Shown: positions 1-8,809 of the stretch, piece by piece
Layout of the letters: the number at the start of each line of letters is the position of its first letter
Numbering within the stretch: position 1 is the first letter of the stretch
NCBI RefSeq assembly: GCF_022440805.1
Contig: NZ_JAKNTK010000001.1
Span: 2,604,001-2,668,000, forward strand
Reading direction: 5' to 3'
Origin: Holdemania massiliensis
GTDB taxonomy: Bacteria; Bacillota_I; Bacilli_A; Erysipelotrichales; Erysipelotrichaceae
DNA length: 64,000 bases
Position numbers and translations under genes: made by a program
The notes under the pieces: model-generated
Told to the model about the DNA's origin: nothing
The model's database searches: none
The model's input: only the letters and a program-made list of their open reading frames with translations

Positions 1-1
1 T

Positions 2-307
2 CAGCGCAAAGATTACATCAGTCAGCCAAAAGAAAACGGTTATCGAAGTCTGCACCTGATCATTGAGATTCCCATCTTCCTGCAGAATGAAAAACGCATG
101 ATGAAAGTTGAAGTTCAATTAAGAACCATTGCGATGGAGTTCTGGGCGAATCTGGAACATCAGCTTCGCTACAAGAAAGCTCTGCCTGAACCTCTCCTTA
201 ACCAAACTGCCGATGAGCTGAATGAATGTGCCCAGCTCAGCGCCCTTTTGGACAAAAAGATGCAGGATATTCGCTACACCCTTGAAAATGCTCTGGAAGA
301 ACACTGA
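2..307 (+). CDS. Small alarmone synthetase (RelA/SpoT domain), C-terminal part
   Basis: The gene enters from before the window in frame 2, so only its last 101 residues are seen. The fragment carries the second half of a RelA/SpoT nucleotidyltransferase domain: a NGYRSLHLI block followed by VEVQLRT and EFWANLEHQ, the arrangement typical of single-domain (p)ppGpp synthetases of the RelP/RelQ type. These transfer pyrophosphate from ATP to GTP or GDP in the cytoplasm and tune growth under stress. The fragment ends in a short helical tail (LLDKKMQDIRYTLENALEEH) with no TGS or ACT domain, which argues against the long bifunctional Rel enzyme. A hairpin follows at 358-397. RelP and RelQ cannot be told apart from this piece. 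Confidence 0.88.
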   Translation, partial: QRKDYISQPKENGYRSLHLIIEIPIFLQNEKRMMKVEVQLRTIAMEFWANLEHQLRYKKALPEPLLNQTADELNECAQLSALLDKKMQDIRYTLENALEEH

Positions 308-357
308 GCCTACTCTGCCCTCCGCTTTAAGCCGCGGGGTATTTCTTCAAAGACAAA

Positions 358-397
358 AAAGAACAGAAATCTCCAGGGCAGGATTTTCCTGTTCTTT
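358..397 (+). terminator. Possible terminator after alarmone synthetase
   Basis: Inverted repeat AAAGAACAG (358-366) and CTGTTCTTT (389-397), about 50 nt after the stop. The T content after the stem is modest, so it is a plausible but not strong intrinsic terminator. Confidence 0.45.
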
Positions 398-470
398 GGT
401 TTATGGTAAAGCCGCGCTGAACTGCTTCTGAAGAAATCATTGTATTCCAGCGGATTTCAAATTGACCAGC

Positions 471-1310
471 TCAATCGCCGCTGCGGGCAATTCGGGCAAT
501 ATGAATGACAAGAAACGTTACTTCTTCATTCGGAAGGATTCGCTCATACTTGTCGTAAAGATAACTCTTGATCTTTAACGCGATTCCCAATTCCTTCGGA
601 TAGCGTGTTCTGACCTGTTCAAATAACAGATCGTCGTCATTTTGAAGCAGCTTGTCAGTAAAGAAGCGATCGACAAAGAATTTGATATGCGTGATAAACC
701 GGGCGGTGTGAATGCTTGAGGCATCCAGCTCGCGGTTGAGTGAATAGCGGACAAGATTGATGATGTCGCCGATCAGCTTAGCATTGCGGGCCGCGTCATA
801 ATCCGGATCACTTCCTGCCTGAGCATTGGCCAAATGAAACGCGATATTGGCCGCTTCCTGTTCCGGCAGCTCTATATGGAGCTGCTTTCTGACCAGCTCA
901 AGCGCATGTTTCCCAGCTTCAAATTCCTGTGGATAGAAGCTCTTGATTTCCCAGAAAACACGATTGGTAATCACTAAGCCGCTGCGGATCCGCTCCAGGG
1001 CAAAGTTCAGATGATCCGCCAGGACGAAGACCAGATTCTCACCCAATGGGGTATTTAAACGCTGCTGGGCATCCAGTACAATTTCCTGCGCCAGCTCCAG
1101 CATCACCGGCGGAAGGCTGTTGACCAGCTCCAGGATCTGCCGTGAACGCGCATTGTCCACCGGCAGAAACACCTGATTTTCCTGATTCTGGACAATGACA
1201 TTGCCCGGCTTCTGACCGAAACCGATGCCCTTGCCTAACAGGATTGATTCCTGATGCGCATCATCTTCGACCAGCACGACGCTGGAATTCAGCACTTTCT
1301 TGATCCGCAT
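471..1310 (-). CDS. licT: Transcription antiterminator, LicT/BglG family
   Basis: RNA-binding antiterminator of about 279 residues. The first 55 or so residues (MRIKKVLNSSVVLVEDD, then GKGIGFG) form the CAT RNA-binding domain, followed by two PRD regulatory domains (about 65-170 and 175-278) that PTS proteins phosphorylate on histidine. It is the last gene of the beta-glucoside operon, 36 nt after bglH. Its target is very probably the RAT-like leader at about 4811-4840. When beta-glucosides are present it should block the overlapping terminator and allow the operon, including itself, to be transcribed. An in-frame GTG lies six bases upstream, but the ATG at 1310 has AGGGGAG at better spacing and matches the usual family start. 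Confidence 0.92.
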   Translation of the reverse strand: MRIKKVLNSSVVLVEDDAHQESILLGKGIGFGQKPGNVIVQNQENQVFLPVDNARSRQILELVNSLPPVMLELAQEIVLDAQQRLNTPLGENLVFVLADHLNFALERIRSGLVITNRVFWEIKSFYPQEFEAGKHALELVRKQLHIELPEQEAANIAFHLANAQAGSDPDYDAARNAKLIGDIINLVRYSLNRELDASSIHTARFITHIKFFVDRFFTDKLLQNDDDLLFEQVRTRYPKELGIALKIKSYLYDKYERILPNEEVTFLVIHIARIARSGD

Positions 1311-1346
1311 CCGCACTCCCCTGCCTTTCTGCTTCGCGATCGGACA

Positions 1347-2819
1347 TTACTCCGTTTCAAAATCCAGACTGTTATTTTCAATCACTTTCTGCATCCAGTA
1401 AAATGAATCTTTTCTGATTCTATTATACGTACCGTTGCCCAGATCATCAAGATCAACGTAAATGTAGCCGTAACGCTTGGAAATCTGCTTCGTCGATTCG
1501 CTGATCAGATCAATGCAGGCCCAGGACGTATAGCCCATCAATTCAACGCCATCCTCATCGATCGCATCGAGCATGCATGCGAAGTGCCGGCGCAGATAAT
1601 CAATCCGATATGGATCATGAACCTGGCCGTCCGCTGTCAGTTCATCCTTGGCACCCAGACCGTTTTCAACGATAAACAGCGGTTTGCGGTAGCGGTCATA
1701 CAGATCGACCAAGGAAATCCGCAGGCCGATCGGATCGATCTGCCAGCCCCATTCACTGGTTTCCAGATGTGGGTTCTTGACAGCTAGAATCGTATTGCCC
1801 GGCGTCACGTCCAGACCGGTTTCATCGGCCGCGACGCAGCTGGACATGTAATAGCTGAATGAGACAAAATCAACGGGATACTGCTTCATGATCTGATCAT
1901 CGCCCGGCTGCTTGATGATATGAATGTTGTGGTTCTTATAGTAGGACAGCAGCGTGGACGGATATTCGCCGAAAACCTGCGTATCGCTGTAAGCGTAGAT
2001 GCTGCGCATCCGCCGCTGCGTTTCCAGCACATCCTCCGGCTTGCAGGTATACGGATAGTAAGTCAGCTTGGTGATCATGCACCCGACTTGGGAACCAGGA
2101 ATGATTTCGTGGCAGATCTTGGTTGCCAGCGCCGAAGCCACAAACTGATGGTGCATCGCTTGGTAACAGACCTCTTCAAAATTCTTGCCCGGAAAGCGGT
2201 CTTCGATTAAGCCGCCGGTCGTGTACGGGTGGCGGATCATGCTGTCAACCTCATTGAAAGTCAGCCAGTATTTGACCTTGTGCTTATAGCGCTCACAGAT
2301 CGTTTTGACATACTTTTCGAAGAAGCCGACGACTTCACGGGAATACCAGCCGTCATAGTTCAGAACCAGATTCAGCGGCGGTTCATAGTGCGACATCGTA
2401 ACCAGCGGCTCAATGTTGTATTTTTTTAATTCATCAAACACATCGTCATAGAACTGCAGGCCCTGTTCATTGGGCTGTTCATCATCCCCGTTGGGATAAA
2501 TGCGGCTCCAGGCGATCGACATGCGGTAGACCTTAAAACCCATCTCCGCCATTAAGGCGATATCTTCTTTATAATGATGGTAGAAATCACTGCCGTGGCG
2601 CTTTGGATAGTTGACCTCATCCTCCGGATGGGCCAGGGCTTCTTCAATATCCTGCGTCGTGATTTGGTTATGCTGGCTGTAGTCTTTTACATCGGCGTCG
2701 AAATGAGCGCGGGCAGCATCGGAAACCGACCAGCCTTTGCCGCCTTCACGCCATCCGCCTTCAATCTGATTGGCAGCGGTTGCCCCGCCCCATAAGAATC
2801 CTTCCGGAAATTTTCGCAT
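1347..2819 (-). CDS. bglH: 6-phospho-beta-glucosidase, GH1
   Basis: A 490-residue glycoside hydrolase family 1 enzyme, the usual length for cytoplasmic 6-phospho-beta-glucosidases. It begins with the family signature FPEGFLWGGATAANQIEGG. The acid/base Glu is in TFNE (about residue 190) and the nucleophile Glu in FIVENGLG (about 385). It would hydrolyse the phosphorylated glucosides (cellobiose-, salicin- or arbutin-type) delivered by the PTS permease encoded just upstream. The start lies only one base past the bglP stop and has GGAAGG before it; longer in-frame starts inside bglP lack support. Specificity for the aglycone cannot be read from the sequence. Confidence 0.94.
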   Translation of the reverse strand: MRKFPEGFLWGGATAANQIEGGWREGGKGWSVSDAARAHFDADVKDYSQHNQITTQDIEEALAHPEDEVNYPKRHGSDFYHHYKEDIALMAEMGFKVYRMSIAWSRIYPNGDDEQPNEQGLQFYDDVFDELKKYNIEPLVTMSHYEPPLNLVLNYDGWYSREVVGFFEKYVKTICERYKHKVKYWLTFNEVDSMIRHPYTTGGLIEDRFPGKNFEEVCYQAMHHQFVASALATKICHEIIPGSQVGCMITKLTYYPYTCKPEDVLETQRRMRSIYAYSDTQVFGEYPSTLLSYYKNHNIHIIKQPGDDQIMKQYPVDFVSFSYYMSSCVAADETGLDVTPGNTILAVKNPHLETSEWGWQIDPIGLRISLVDLYDRYRKPLFIVENGLGAKDELTADGQVHDPYRIDYLRRHFACMLDAIDEDGVELMGYTSWACIDLISESTKQISKRYGYIYVDLDDLGNGTYNRIRKDSFYWMQKVIENNSLDFETE

Positions 2820-2820
2820 C

Positions 2821-4674
2821 TTAGCCTTCCTTTCTCTGCGTCTGCAGAATGATGTCCTGCTGATCGGCATGTCCTGTTTTGACAACAATAACGTTCATAT
2901 CCTGAGAATTGGTGACGACAATCGGCGTAATCGGATCCAGGCCAGCATCCTTGATCGCCTGAATATCAAATTTCAGAAGCAGGTCGCCAGTTTTGACCAC
3001 ATCCCCGGCTTTGACCATCGGTGTGAAAGGCTTGCCCTGCAGATTGACGGTATCCAGCCCCACATGGAACAGAATCTCTGTCCCGTTGGCGGTTGTCATC
3101 CCCAAGGAATGCTTTGTTTCAAACACCATCTGAATCGTCCCATCCGCCGGAGCCCGCAGCTCGCCCACTTCAGGAATGATGGCAACCCCTTCACCCAGTG
3201 CTTTTTTGGAGAACATTTCATCCCCAACCTGATCCAGGGCAACCACTTCACCCACAATCGGGCAAAGCACATTCAGCGTATCCTGACGGTTTTCCAAAAC
3301 GGATGCTGTTGCCCCAGAAGTGGAAGCGGCCGGGGTTTCTTCCTTCCACAGAATGAAGGTAAAGAGGAAGGCCGAAGCCAGCGCAACGACAAATCCGATC
3401 AACGCCCAGACGATATTCATTCCGTTGGAGCCGTCAATAAACATCGACATGCTGGCAGCACCCGGACCGACAATCGCGAACGCCTTAACGGCGGTAAGAC
3501 CTAAATAAGCACCGGTGATCGCTCCGCCCAGCATGACGCTGTAAAGGACTTTTTTGTTCTGCAGCGTTACACCGTACAAGGCCGGTTCGGTAATTCCCAT
3601 AAAGGCGGAAATGCCTGCTGAGAAGGCCGTTGATTTCAAAGTTTCATTCTTGGCTTTCAGAGCTACCGCAAAGCAGGCGCCGGATTCGGCAACATTGTGC
3701 GCTAAGGAAGCCGGCATATACAACATTTCATAACCCAGCTCGCCAAACGTTGAAATCGCATAAGGAATCAACGTCTTGTGCATGCCGGTAGCCACCATTA
3801 ACGGCAGGATCGCGGACAGCACAGCCAGCGCGACGAAGCCGAGCTTATCATACAAGAACAGGATTGCCGCTGTGAAAATCTGACCGATGTTGTAGCCTAA
3901 CGGACCGAGAAACAGCAGCGTCACCGGAACAGTCACTGCCAGGGCAACCATCGGGACAAAGAAGATCCGGATCGGCTTCGGTGAAACCTTGTTCATGAGC
4001 CGTTCCATCAGGGCTAAGAAGCTGACGCACAGAATCGCTGGGAATACCTGGGCATTGTAGGCAATGCTCTGCAGCTGAATGCCAAACAAGGTCGTCCCTT
4101 CCGCGATCATCGTCGTGACCGCCGGCAATAAGGTAACCCCGACCGCGGCAATCGCGACCAGACGGTTGCTTTTCAGCTTGTTCGCAGTCGTGACCGCAAC
4201 CATCATCGGCAGGAAATAGAACGTCGCATCCGAGATCGAAACTAAAATTTTATACAGCGCGCCGCCGTCATCCATAAGATGCATCGCGACCAACAGAATC
4301 AGAATTGATTTCAGGACGCCGGCCCCTGCAATTGCCGGAACTAACGGCTGGAAGATTCCGATCAGAAAATCAAGCGCTACCTTGCTTAACTTCTGTTTTT
4401 CAGCCGGGACAGCCGGAACATCCTGTCCCTTAAAATCAATCATTTTCAGCAGCGCGTCGTAAACTTCAACGACATCGTTGCCGATGATGATCTGAAACTG
4501 ATTGCTGCGGACAACACCCATGACGCCCGGAACGGCTTTCAGTTTTTCCTCATCCACTTTTTTCTGATCGTTCAGCGTGAAACGCAGACGGGTCGAGCAG
4601 TGCTCAAGCTGAGCCACATTTTTTTCCGTACCGACATATTTCAGTATTTCGGCAGCCGTTTGTTTATAATCCAT
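2821..4674 (-). CDS. bglP: PTS beta-glucoside transporter EIIBCA
   Basis: A 617-residue three-domain PTS permease. The N-terminal EIIB domain has the phosphorylatable Cys26 in HCSTRLRF. A long EIIC membrane domain follows (about 100-460, many hydrophobic segments and the GMHKTLIP block). The C-terminal EIIA domain is of glucose type with the active His in LFHVGLDTVNLQGKPF. It imports and phosphorylates beta-glucosides at the cytoplasmic membrane. The chosen ATG at 4674 has GGAGGAG seven bases upstream; the longer reading frame would run into the leader hairpin. First gene of the bglP-bglH-licT operon, under a leader with RAT and terminator elements. The EIIB/EIIC/EIIA order matches B. subtilis BglP and E. 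coli BglF. Confidence 0.95.
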   Translation of the reverse strand: MDYKQTAAEILKYVGTEKNVAQLEHCSTRLRFTLNDQKKVDEEKLKAVPGVMGVVRSNQFQIIIGNDVVEVYDALLKMIDFKGQDVPAVPAEKQKLSKVALDFLIGIFQPLVPAIAGAGVLKSILILLVAMHLMDDGGALYKILVSISDATFYFLPMMVAVTTANKLKSNRLVAIAAVGVTLLPAVTTMIAEGTTLFGIQLQSIAYNAQVFPAILCVSFLALMERLMNKVSPKPIRIFFVPMVALAVTVPVTLLFLGPLGYNIGQIFTAAILFLYDKLGFVALAVLSAILPLMVATGMHKTLIPYAISTFGELGYEMLYMPASLAHNVAESGACFAVALKAKNETLKSTAFSAGISAFMGITEPALYGVTLQNKKVLYSVMLGGAITGAYLGLTAVKAFAIVGPGAASMSMFIDGSNGMNIVWALIGFVVALASAFLFTFILWKEETPAASTSGATASVLENRQDTLNVLCPIVGEVVALDQVGDEMFSKKALGEGVAIIPEVGELRAPADGTIQMVFETKHSLGMTTANGTEILFHVGLDTVNLQGKPFTPMVKAGDVVKTGDLLLKFDIQAIKDAGLDPITPIVVTNSQDMNVIVVKTGHADQQDIILQTQRKEG

Positions 4675-4757
4675 GATTTTCTCCTCCATGTACGCCAAGA
4701 ACTTCGGACTGTTTTTCCGGTGCTTTCCCGCTCTGGCCAGAAGCGCAGAAAACAAAA

Positions 4758-4819
4758 GGCAGGACCATCATAAAAGTACGTTTTCCTTTCGGAATTTCGT
4801 CTTTTTATGAGATCCTGCC
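4758..4819 (-). terminator. Leader terminator of the bgl operon (LicT-controlled)
   Basis: On the minus strand, GGCAGGATCTCATAAAAAG (4801-4819) pairs with CTTTTATGATGGTCCTGCC (4758-4776) and is followed by TTTTGTTTTC. The 5' arm overlaps the RAT-like element at 4811-4840, so RAT folding and terminator folding are mutually exclusive. This is the arrangement of BglG/LicT antitermination. Confidence 0.9.
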
Positions 4820-4840
4820 TGCATTACCAGTTACATGTCC
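4811..4840 (-). promoter_or_regulatory. RAT-like ribonucleic antiterminator
   Basis: Minus-strand sequence ATGTAACTGGTAATGCAGGC followed by AGGATC closely resembles the known LicT/BglG RAT consensus (TGTTACTG, variable centre, GCAGGCAAAACC). It lies between the promoter and the terminator of the bgl operon. Confidence 0.82.
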
Positions 4841-4859
4841 CTTTTTCTTTTGCGAGCTT

Positions 4860-4889
4860 ATTATAAGCTTGATGAAAGCGCTTTGTCAA
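4860..4889 (-). promoter_or_regulatory. bgl operon promoter
   Basis: Minus-strand TTGACA (4884-4889), an 18-base spacer, then TATAAT (4860-4865): both hexamers are consensus. A cre-like box occupies the spacer and -35 region. Expected start near 4853, about 180 bases before bglP. Confidence 0.85.
4873..4888. promoter_or_regulatory. cre-like catabolite repression box
   Basis: TGAAAGCGCTTTGTCA sits across the -35 element and spacer of the bgl promoter. Its core AAAGCGCTTT is a perfect palindrome of the CcpA type, though the right arm is spaced two bases wider than the 14-base consensus. The position would let CcpA block RNA polymerase. Confidence 0.6.
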
Positions 4890-4892
4890 TCT

Positions 4893-7142
4893 CTATTTTT
4901 CAATTTCATTATTTTTTGAAGTTAGGATTAACGGCGGCTGGGCCGCTTCCAGCGGCTCCCTTTCCAACGGCTGGGGCTTCAGATCAGCCAAAGCCTGACG
5001 GTTAAAGATCACGATCACCTTGAAGAAGTCACCGTCGGTCTGAATCGTAAAGTGGGCATGCTGACTCTCCGCAAAGCCTTTGGCAATCGCCAAGCCCAAT
5101 CCGGAGCCTTCCGAATTGCGGGATTTATCACCGCGCACAAATCGTTCAACCAAATCGTTGGGATCAAAATCAATCTCCGTTTGCGAAATGTTGCGGATCG
5201 ACAGCACAACTTCTTCTCCCCGCTCAATTAACGTCAGATACACCCGGGAACCACGCAGCGAATATTTCGTCACGTTGGAAATCAGATTTTCAACAATCCG
5301 ATAGGTTTTCTGCGAATCCAGCGGCAAGACGATCTTATCATGACTGTATGAGGTCTTGATCGTCAGTCCGGCATTTTCAATCGCCGGCGCCAATTCAAAC
5401 AGCGTTTGAGAAATCAGCGACACAAGATCAACATCGACGACATTCAGCTTCAGATCTCCGCTGTTGGCTTTGCTGACCTCAAATAAATCTTCAATCAGAT
5501 GCTTTAAGCGCATGGAGTTGCGTTCCAGCACAGCCAGATATTCCTGCCGCTTTGCCTCATCCGTCTCCTGCTTCATCAGGTCAATGTAGGAAATCAGCGA
5601 TGTTAACGGAGTTTTCAAATCATGCGAAACGTTGGAAATCAGTTCCGTTTTCATTTTCTGACTCTTAGTTTCTTCTTCGATTGCCATATTGAATCCATAC
5701 CGGATATCATCCAGCTCACCATGCAGCGGTTCAAAAATACCCAGATCCTCATGGACTTCCGTTTCCAGATCTCCCCGCGCCATCCGGCGCGTACAGCCCA
5801 GCAAGGTTTCATAATCACTGCGCAGCCGTTTCAGCGCCCGCATGATGATCAGATACAGAAAGACGGTGTAGATCAGCGCTGCATAGAAATCCTGCAGAAG
5901 CAGACACAGCATGCTGATCAGGGCGACATTGACAATCATCAGTCGAATCAGCCGGGAATGCGCTTTTTCCGAAAAATCAACGGTAAAGCATTCCTTCGTC
6001 CACTGCTTGAGCGTCGACCAGCCATGTCCGAGCGCATGCCATAACCGCTGCCACAGCGTGATCGTTGCCATCTTCCGCCACGTTGCGCGCCAGCCGTCAT
6101 GCAGAGCCAGACGAATCCAATAAATCATGCAATACAGACCGGAGCATTCGAGCAAAAATGTGAATTCATAGGAAAGAATCTGGAAGAATCCCGTCATATC
6201 ATCAATCGATTGGGAGTACACATCCATCATGATTCCGCCGAGATTGTAAGACATTTCCTCCATCAAGGCCAGCGCGAACACACTGATGATGATCTGGGCT
6301 TCCAGCGGAACCCGGTTCAGCAGCTTTCCGATTTTCGATTCCCGCATCTTGCTGCGCGTAAAATACAGCGCGCCTAAAAACAGGATAAAATACAGCACCA
6401 GATTGATCTGGGACGCCAGAAGCCGATAGGAAGAATATTCATTGTTTTTTATCAGCGTGGCCAGCGCATCATCGCTTTCCAGGTGATTGGGAATGCCAAA
6501 TATCAAGGTCATATTCTTGAGTTCCGGCTCATACAGATCCAACGGGAAATTTCCATAATACTGGATCGTATCCGCCAGGTTGGCCATCGGATAGAAATCC
6601 GCATTGCTGTAACCGCCGTTGGACGTGACAGTGAGTACGCCGTAGCTGTCATACTCGGCCCGTATCCAAAACTGATATGCCTCGGAAAGCTCGCGGTCGG
6701 TCTGACCTAGGGCATTGTTTTTCGGTCTGCGGACGGTGGTCTTCGTCGCATTGTCAATCGCGAAAGCATGCAGGTTTCCAAGCTGCAGACTTTCTTTATA
6801 GTTTTGCTGCAGCGACCATTCCAGCTGCGTTTTTTCTTCGTTGATCTCGCTTTGCGTCCAGCCCTGATCCAGCAGCCTCTGCAGCTGCGCCGAACTGAGA
6901 TACAGATCCGCATATCCCAGATCCGTATGGTTTGTTTCATTGATCAGATCGCGGATCATCGTCACCGCATATTCATTGATCCAAGAGCGAACTGAGCGGC
7001 TCTGACTGAATAATTCACGGCGGCTTTCCGGTCCGGCATTCTCACTGATCGATCCGGCCGACGGGACAAGGATCAGGCTCAGGAAACACACCAAAACTAA
7101 AAAACCAGCCAGAAGTTTTTCTGAAAATTTGGATTTTTTCAT
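4893..7142 (-). CDS. Membrane sensor histidine kinase
   Basis: A 749-residue sensor kinase. It has an N-terminal membrane anchor (about 10-30), a large extracytoplasmic region to about 240, then several transmembrane segments to about 435. A HAMP-like linker follows (RMARGDLETEVHEDLG). The phosphoacceptor is His507 in NVSHDLKTPLTSL. The ATP-binding domain has an N box (ENLISNVTKYS) and G boxes (RGDKSRNSEGSGLGLAIAK). It phosphorylates the response regulator whose gene ends four bases upstream. Resembles the large VanS-like kinases common in Erysipelotrichaceae and Clostridia. The sensed signal is unknown and no adjacent target gene is obvious. Its 3' end abuts the bgl promoter with no clear terminator. 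Confidence 0.93.
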   Translation of the reverse strand: MKKSKFSEKLLAGFLVLVCFLSLILVPSAGSISENAGPESRRELFSQSRSVRSWINEYAVTMIRDLINETNHTDLGYADLYLSSAQLQRLLDQGWTQSEINEEKTQLEWSLQQNYKESLQLGNLHAFAIDNATKTTVRRPKNNALGQTDRELSEAYQFWIRAEYDSYGVLTVTSNGGYSNADFYPMANLADTIQYYGNFPLDLYEPELKNMTLIFGIPNHLESDDALATLIKNNEYSSYRLLASQINLVLYFILFLGALYFTRSKMRESKIGKLLNRVPLEAQIIISVFALALMEEMSYNLGGIMMDVYSQSIDDMTGFFQILSYEFTFLLECSGLYCMIYWIRLALHDGWRATWRKMATITLWQRLWHALGHGWSTLKQWTKECFTVDFSEKAHSRLIRLMIVNVALISMLCLLLQDFYAALIYTVFLYLIIMRALKRLRSDYETLLGCTRRMARGDLETEVHEDLGIFEPLHGELDDIRYGFNMAIEEETKSQKMKTELISNVSHDLKTPLTSLISYIDLMKQETDEAKRQEYLAVLERNSMRLKHLIEDLFEVSKANSGDLKLNVVDVDLVSLISQTLFELAPAIENAGLTIKTSYSHDKIVLPLDSQKTYRIVENLISNVTKYSLRGSRVYLTLIERGEEVVLSIRNISQTEIDFDPNDLVERFVRGDKSRNSEGSGLGLAIAKGFAESQHAHFTIQTDGDFFKVIVIFNRQALADLKPQPLEREPLEAAQPPLILTSKNNEIEK

Positions 7143-7146
7143 TCCT

Positions 7147-7851
7147 TTATCCCTTCTCTATTTTGTAACCGACGCCCCACACCACTTTTAAATAACGCGG
7201 ATTGCGGGGATCGATTTCGATTTTCTCACGGATGTTGCGGATGTGCACCATCACCGTATCGGTAGCGATCGCTTCCTCGTTCCACACCCGTTCATAAATT
7301 TCCTCGGCGCTGTAGACGCGGCCGGGATTTTTCATCAACAGCTGCAGAATCCGAAATTCAATCGGCGTCAGCTTCACCGGATTGCCGTCCAGCGTCACTT
7401 CCTTGGTGTTGTTGTTCAGCTCCAGACCGCCGACAGTATAGACTTGTTCATCTTCACTCTGATGTTCTTTCAGACTTAAAAATTTAGCGTAGCGGCGCAG
7501 CTGAGAGTTCACCCGCGCCAACAGCTCCATCGGTGTAAACGGCTTGGTGATATAGTCATCTGCCCCCATATTTAAGCCGGTAATCTTGTCCATGTCTTCC
7601 GACTTGGCGGACAGCACAATGACCGGAAAATCATAACTCTGACGCAGCGTCATGATCATCGTCAGGCCATCCATAACCGGCATCATCAGATCGACGATCG
7701 CCAGATGAATTGTCTGACGGGCCAGAATATCCAAGCCTTCCTTGCCGTTATAGGCGCGGTGGACGCCATACCCCTGGTTCTTCAAATAGATTTCAATCGC
7801 GTTGCCGATCTCGACTTCGTCTTCACAGACTAAAATTTGATAGTTTTGCAT
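7147..7851 (-). CDS. OmpR/PhoB-family response regulator
   Basis: A 234-residue DNA-binding response regulator. The receiver domain (1-120) has the acidic pair ED at 10-11, the phospho-acceptor Asp54 in IVDLMMPVMDG, and the conserved KPF near residue 104. A winged-helix Trans_reg_C domain follows (about 134-232), ending in RYLKVVWGVGYKIEKG. Encoded just upstream of its partner kinase with a four-base gap, so the two are co-transcribed, probably from the promoter at 7881-7908. Targets cannot be read from the window. Confidence 0.95.
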   Translation of the reverse strand: MQNYQILVCEDEVEIGNAIEIYLKNQGYGVHRAYNGKEGLDILARQTIHLAIVDLMMPVMDGLTMIMTLRQSYDFPVIVLSAKSEDMDKITGLNMGADDYITKPFTPMELLARVNSQLRRYAKFLSLKEHQSEDEQVYTVGGLELNNNTKEVTLDGNPVKLTPIEFRILQLLMKNPGRVYSAEEIYERVWNEEAIATDTVMVHIRNIREKIEIDPRNPRYLKVVWGVGYKIEKG

Positions 7852-7880
7852 GATTTCGCTCCCTCACTGATTCTTCTTTT

Positions 7881-7908
7881 AGTATAGAGTAAACTCATGA
7901 AGTTGCAA
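7881..7908 (-). promoter_or_regulatory. Promoter of the two-component operon
   Basis: Minus-strand TTGCAA (7903-7908), 16-base spacer, TATACT (7881-7886), about 30 bases before the response-regulator ATG. Confidence 0.55.
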
Positions 7909-7927
7909 TGAAGAAAAAGCTTAAGAA

Positions 7928-8806
7928 TTAGTAAAGATTGCGGTGAACACGAAATTCAGCGGCAGAAGCGGCTTCCGAAAACGGCAGAATTTGTTCCATC
8001 AGTGGATCCTGGAAGCGCCCATGAAGCAAGAGCGCACCGCCGATCAGAAGCCGGATCCGCCGCAGCATCGCCTGAGCTTCGCGTTTCAGCGTCGGATCAT
8101 AGGCTGTAATGTAGCCGGCCTGATCTTCAAAGGCTTCCAGCATATCTTTCAGAATCTCCGGCCGCAGCGAATAGGTCAGACTGTTCTGACGATGGGTATT
8201 GTAATGCACCAGCGTATCCGGAACAATGACTGTCTTATCGGCCTTCAGCAGAATCTGTCCGATCAGCTGAACATCCTCGAAGACCCGGCCTTCCCAAAAC
8301 TGCAGGCCGTCAAACAAGGAACGGCGGATCAGCTTGCCCCAGGCATAATTGCGTACCTGACGGTCCTTCATCAACATTTTCATCAGTGTCCGCTTATGCG
8401 GAACCAAGACGCGGCGGACATGCCGGCGGGTTGTCACCCGCCCCTCATTGACATTGCCGCAGATCACCACATCCGCTGCATACCGAGCCTGAGCCGCCGC
8501 CAAGGTTTCCAGCGTGCGCCGCTTCATCCAATCATCGCTGTCCAGAAACAGTACGAATTCCCCCTTTGCCGCATTCAAGGCGGCATTGCGGGCCGCTGAA
8601 ACACCGCGGTTTTCCTGATGGATGACAGTGATCAGTTCCGGATAGATCTTGGCATAGAAATCCAGCCGGGAACCCGTTCGATCCGTCGATCCGTCATCGA
8701 CTACGATCACTTCATAGTCTTGATAAGTCTGTTCCAATAAAGAACGGATGCAGGTATAAATTTCTTTTTCACTGTTATATGCAGGTATTAATACGCTGAT
8801 TTTCAT
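7928..8806 (-). CDS. Glycosyltransferase family 2
   Basis: A 292-residue GT-A glycosyltransferase. It opens with ISVLIPAYNSEKEI and has VVDDGSTDRTG for nucleotide binding and the metal-binding DSDDW near residue 93; the conserved ED of the catalytic region is in GRVFEDVQLIG. No transmembrane segments, so it acts at the cytoplasmic face, probably decorating a surface glycan or lipid. It starts three bases after the TVP38 gene, so the two share a transcript. Sugar donor and acceptor are unknown. Confidence 0.88.
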   Translation of the reverse strand: MKISVLIPAYNSEKEIYTCIRSLLEQTYQDYEVIVVDDGSTDRTGSRLDFYAKIYPELITVIHQENRGVSAARNAALNAAKGEFVLFLDSDDWMKRRTLETLAAAQARYAADVVICGNVNEGRVTTRRHVRRVLVPHKRTLMKMLMKDRQVRNYAWGKLIRRSLFDGLQFWEGRVFEDVQLIGQILLKADKTVIVPDTLVHYNTHRQNSLTYSLRPEILKDMLEAFEDQAGYITAYDPTLKREAQAMLRRIRLLIGGALLLHGRFQDPLMEQILPFSEAASAAEFRVHRNLY

Positions 8807-8809
8807 GGG

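Noticed and set aside
2770..3504. Long plus-strand reading frame (244 codons) opposite the bgl genes
   Set aside because: Antisense shadow of bglP and the bglH start; no ribosome site and no recognisable domain.
5622..6044. Plus-strand frame of 140 codons opposite the histidine kinase
   Set aside because: Shadow of the kinase gene; low-complexity, Gln/His-rich translation without family features.
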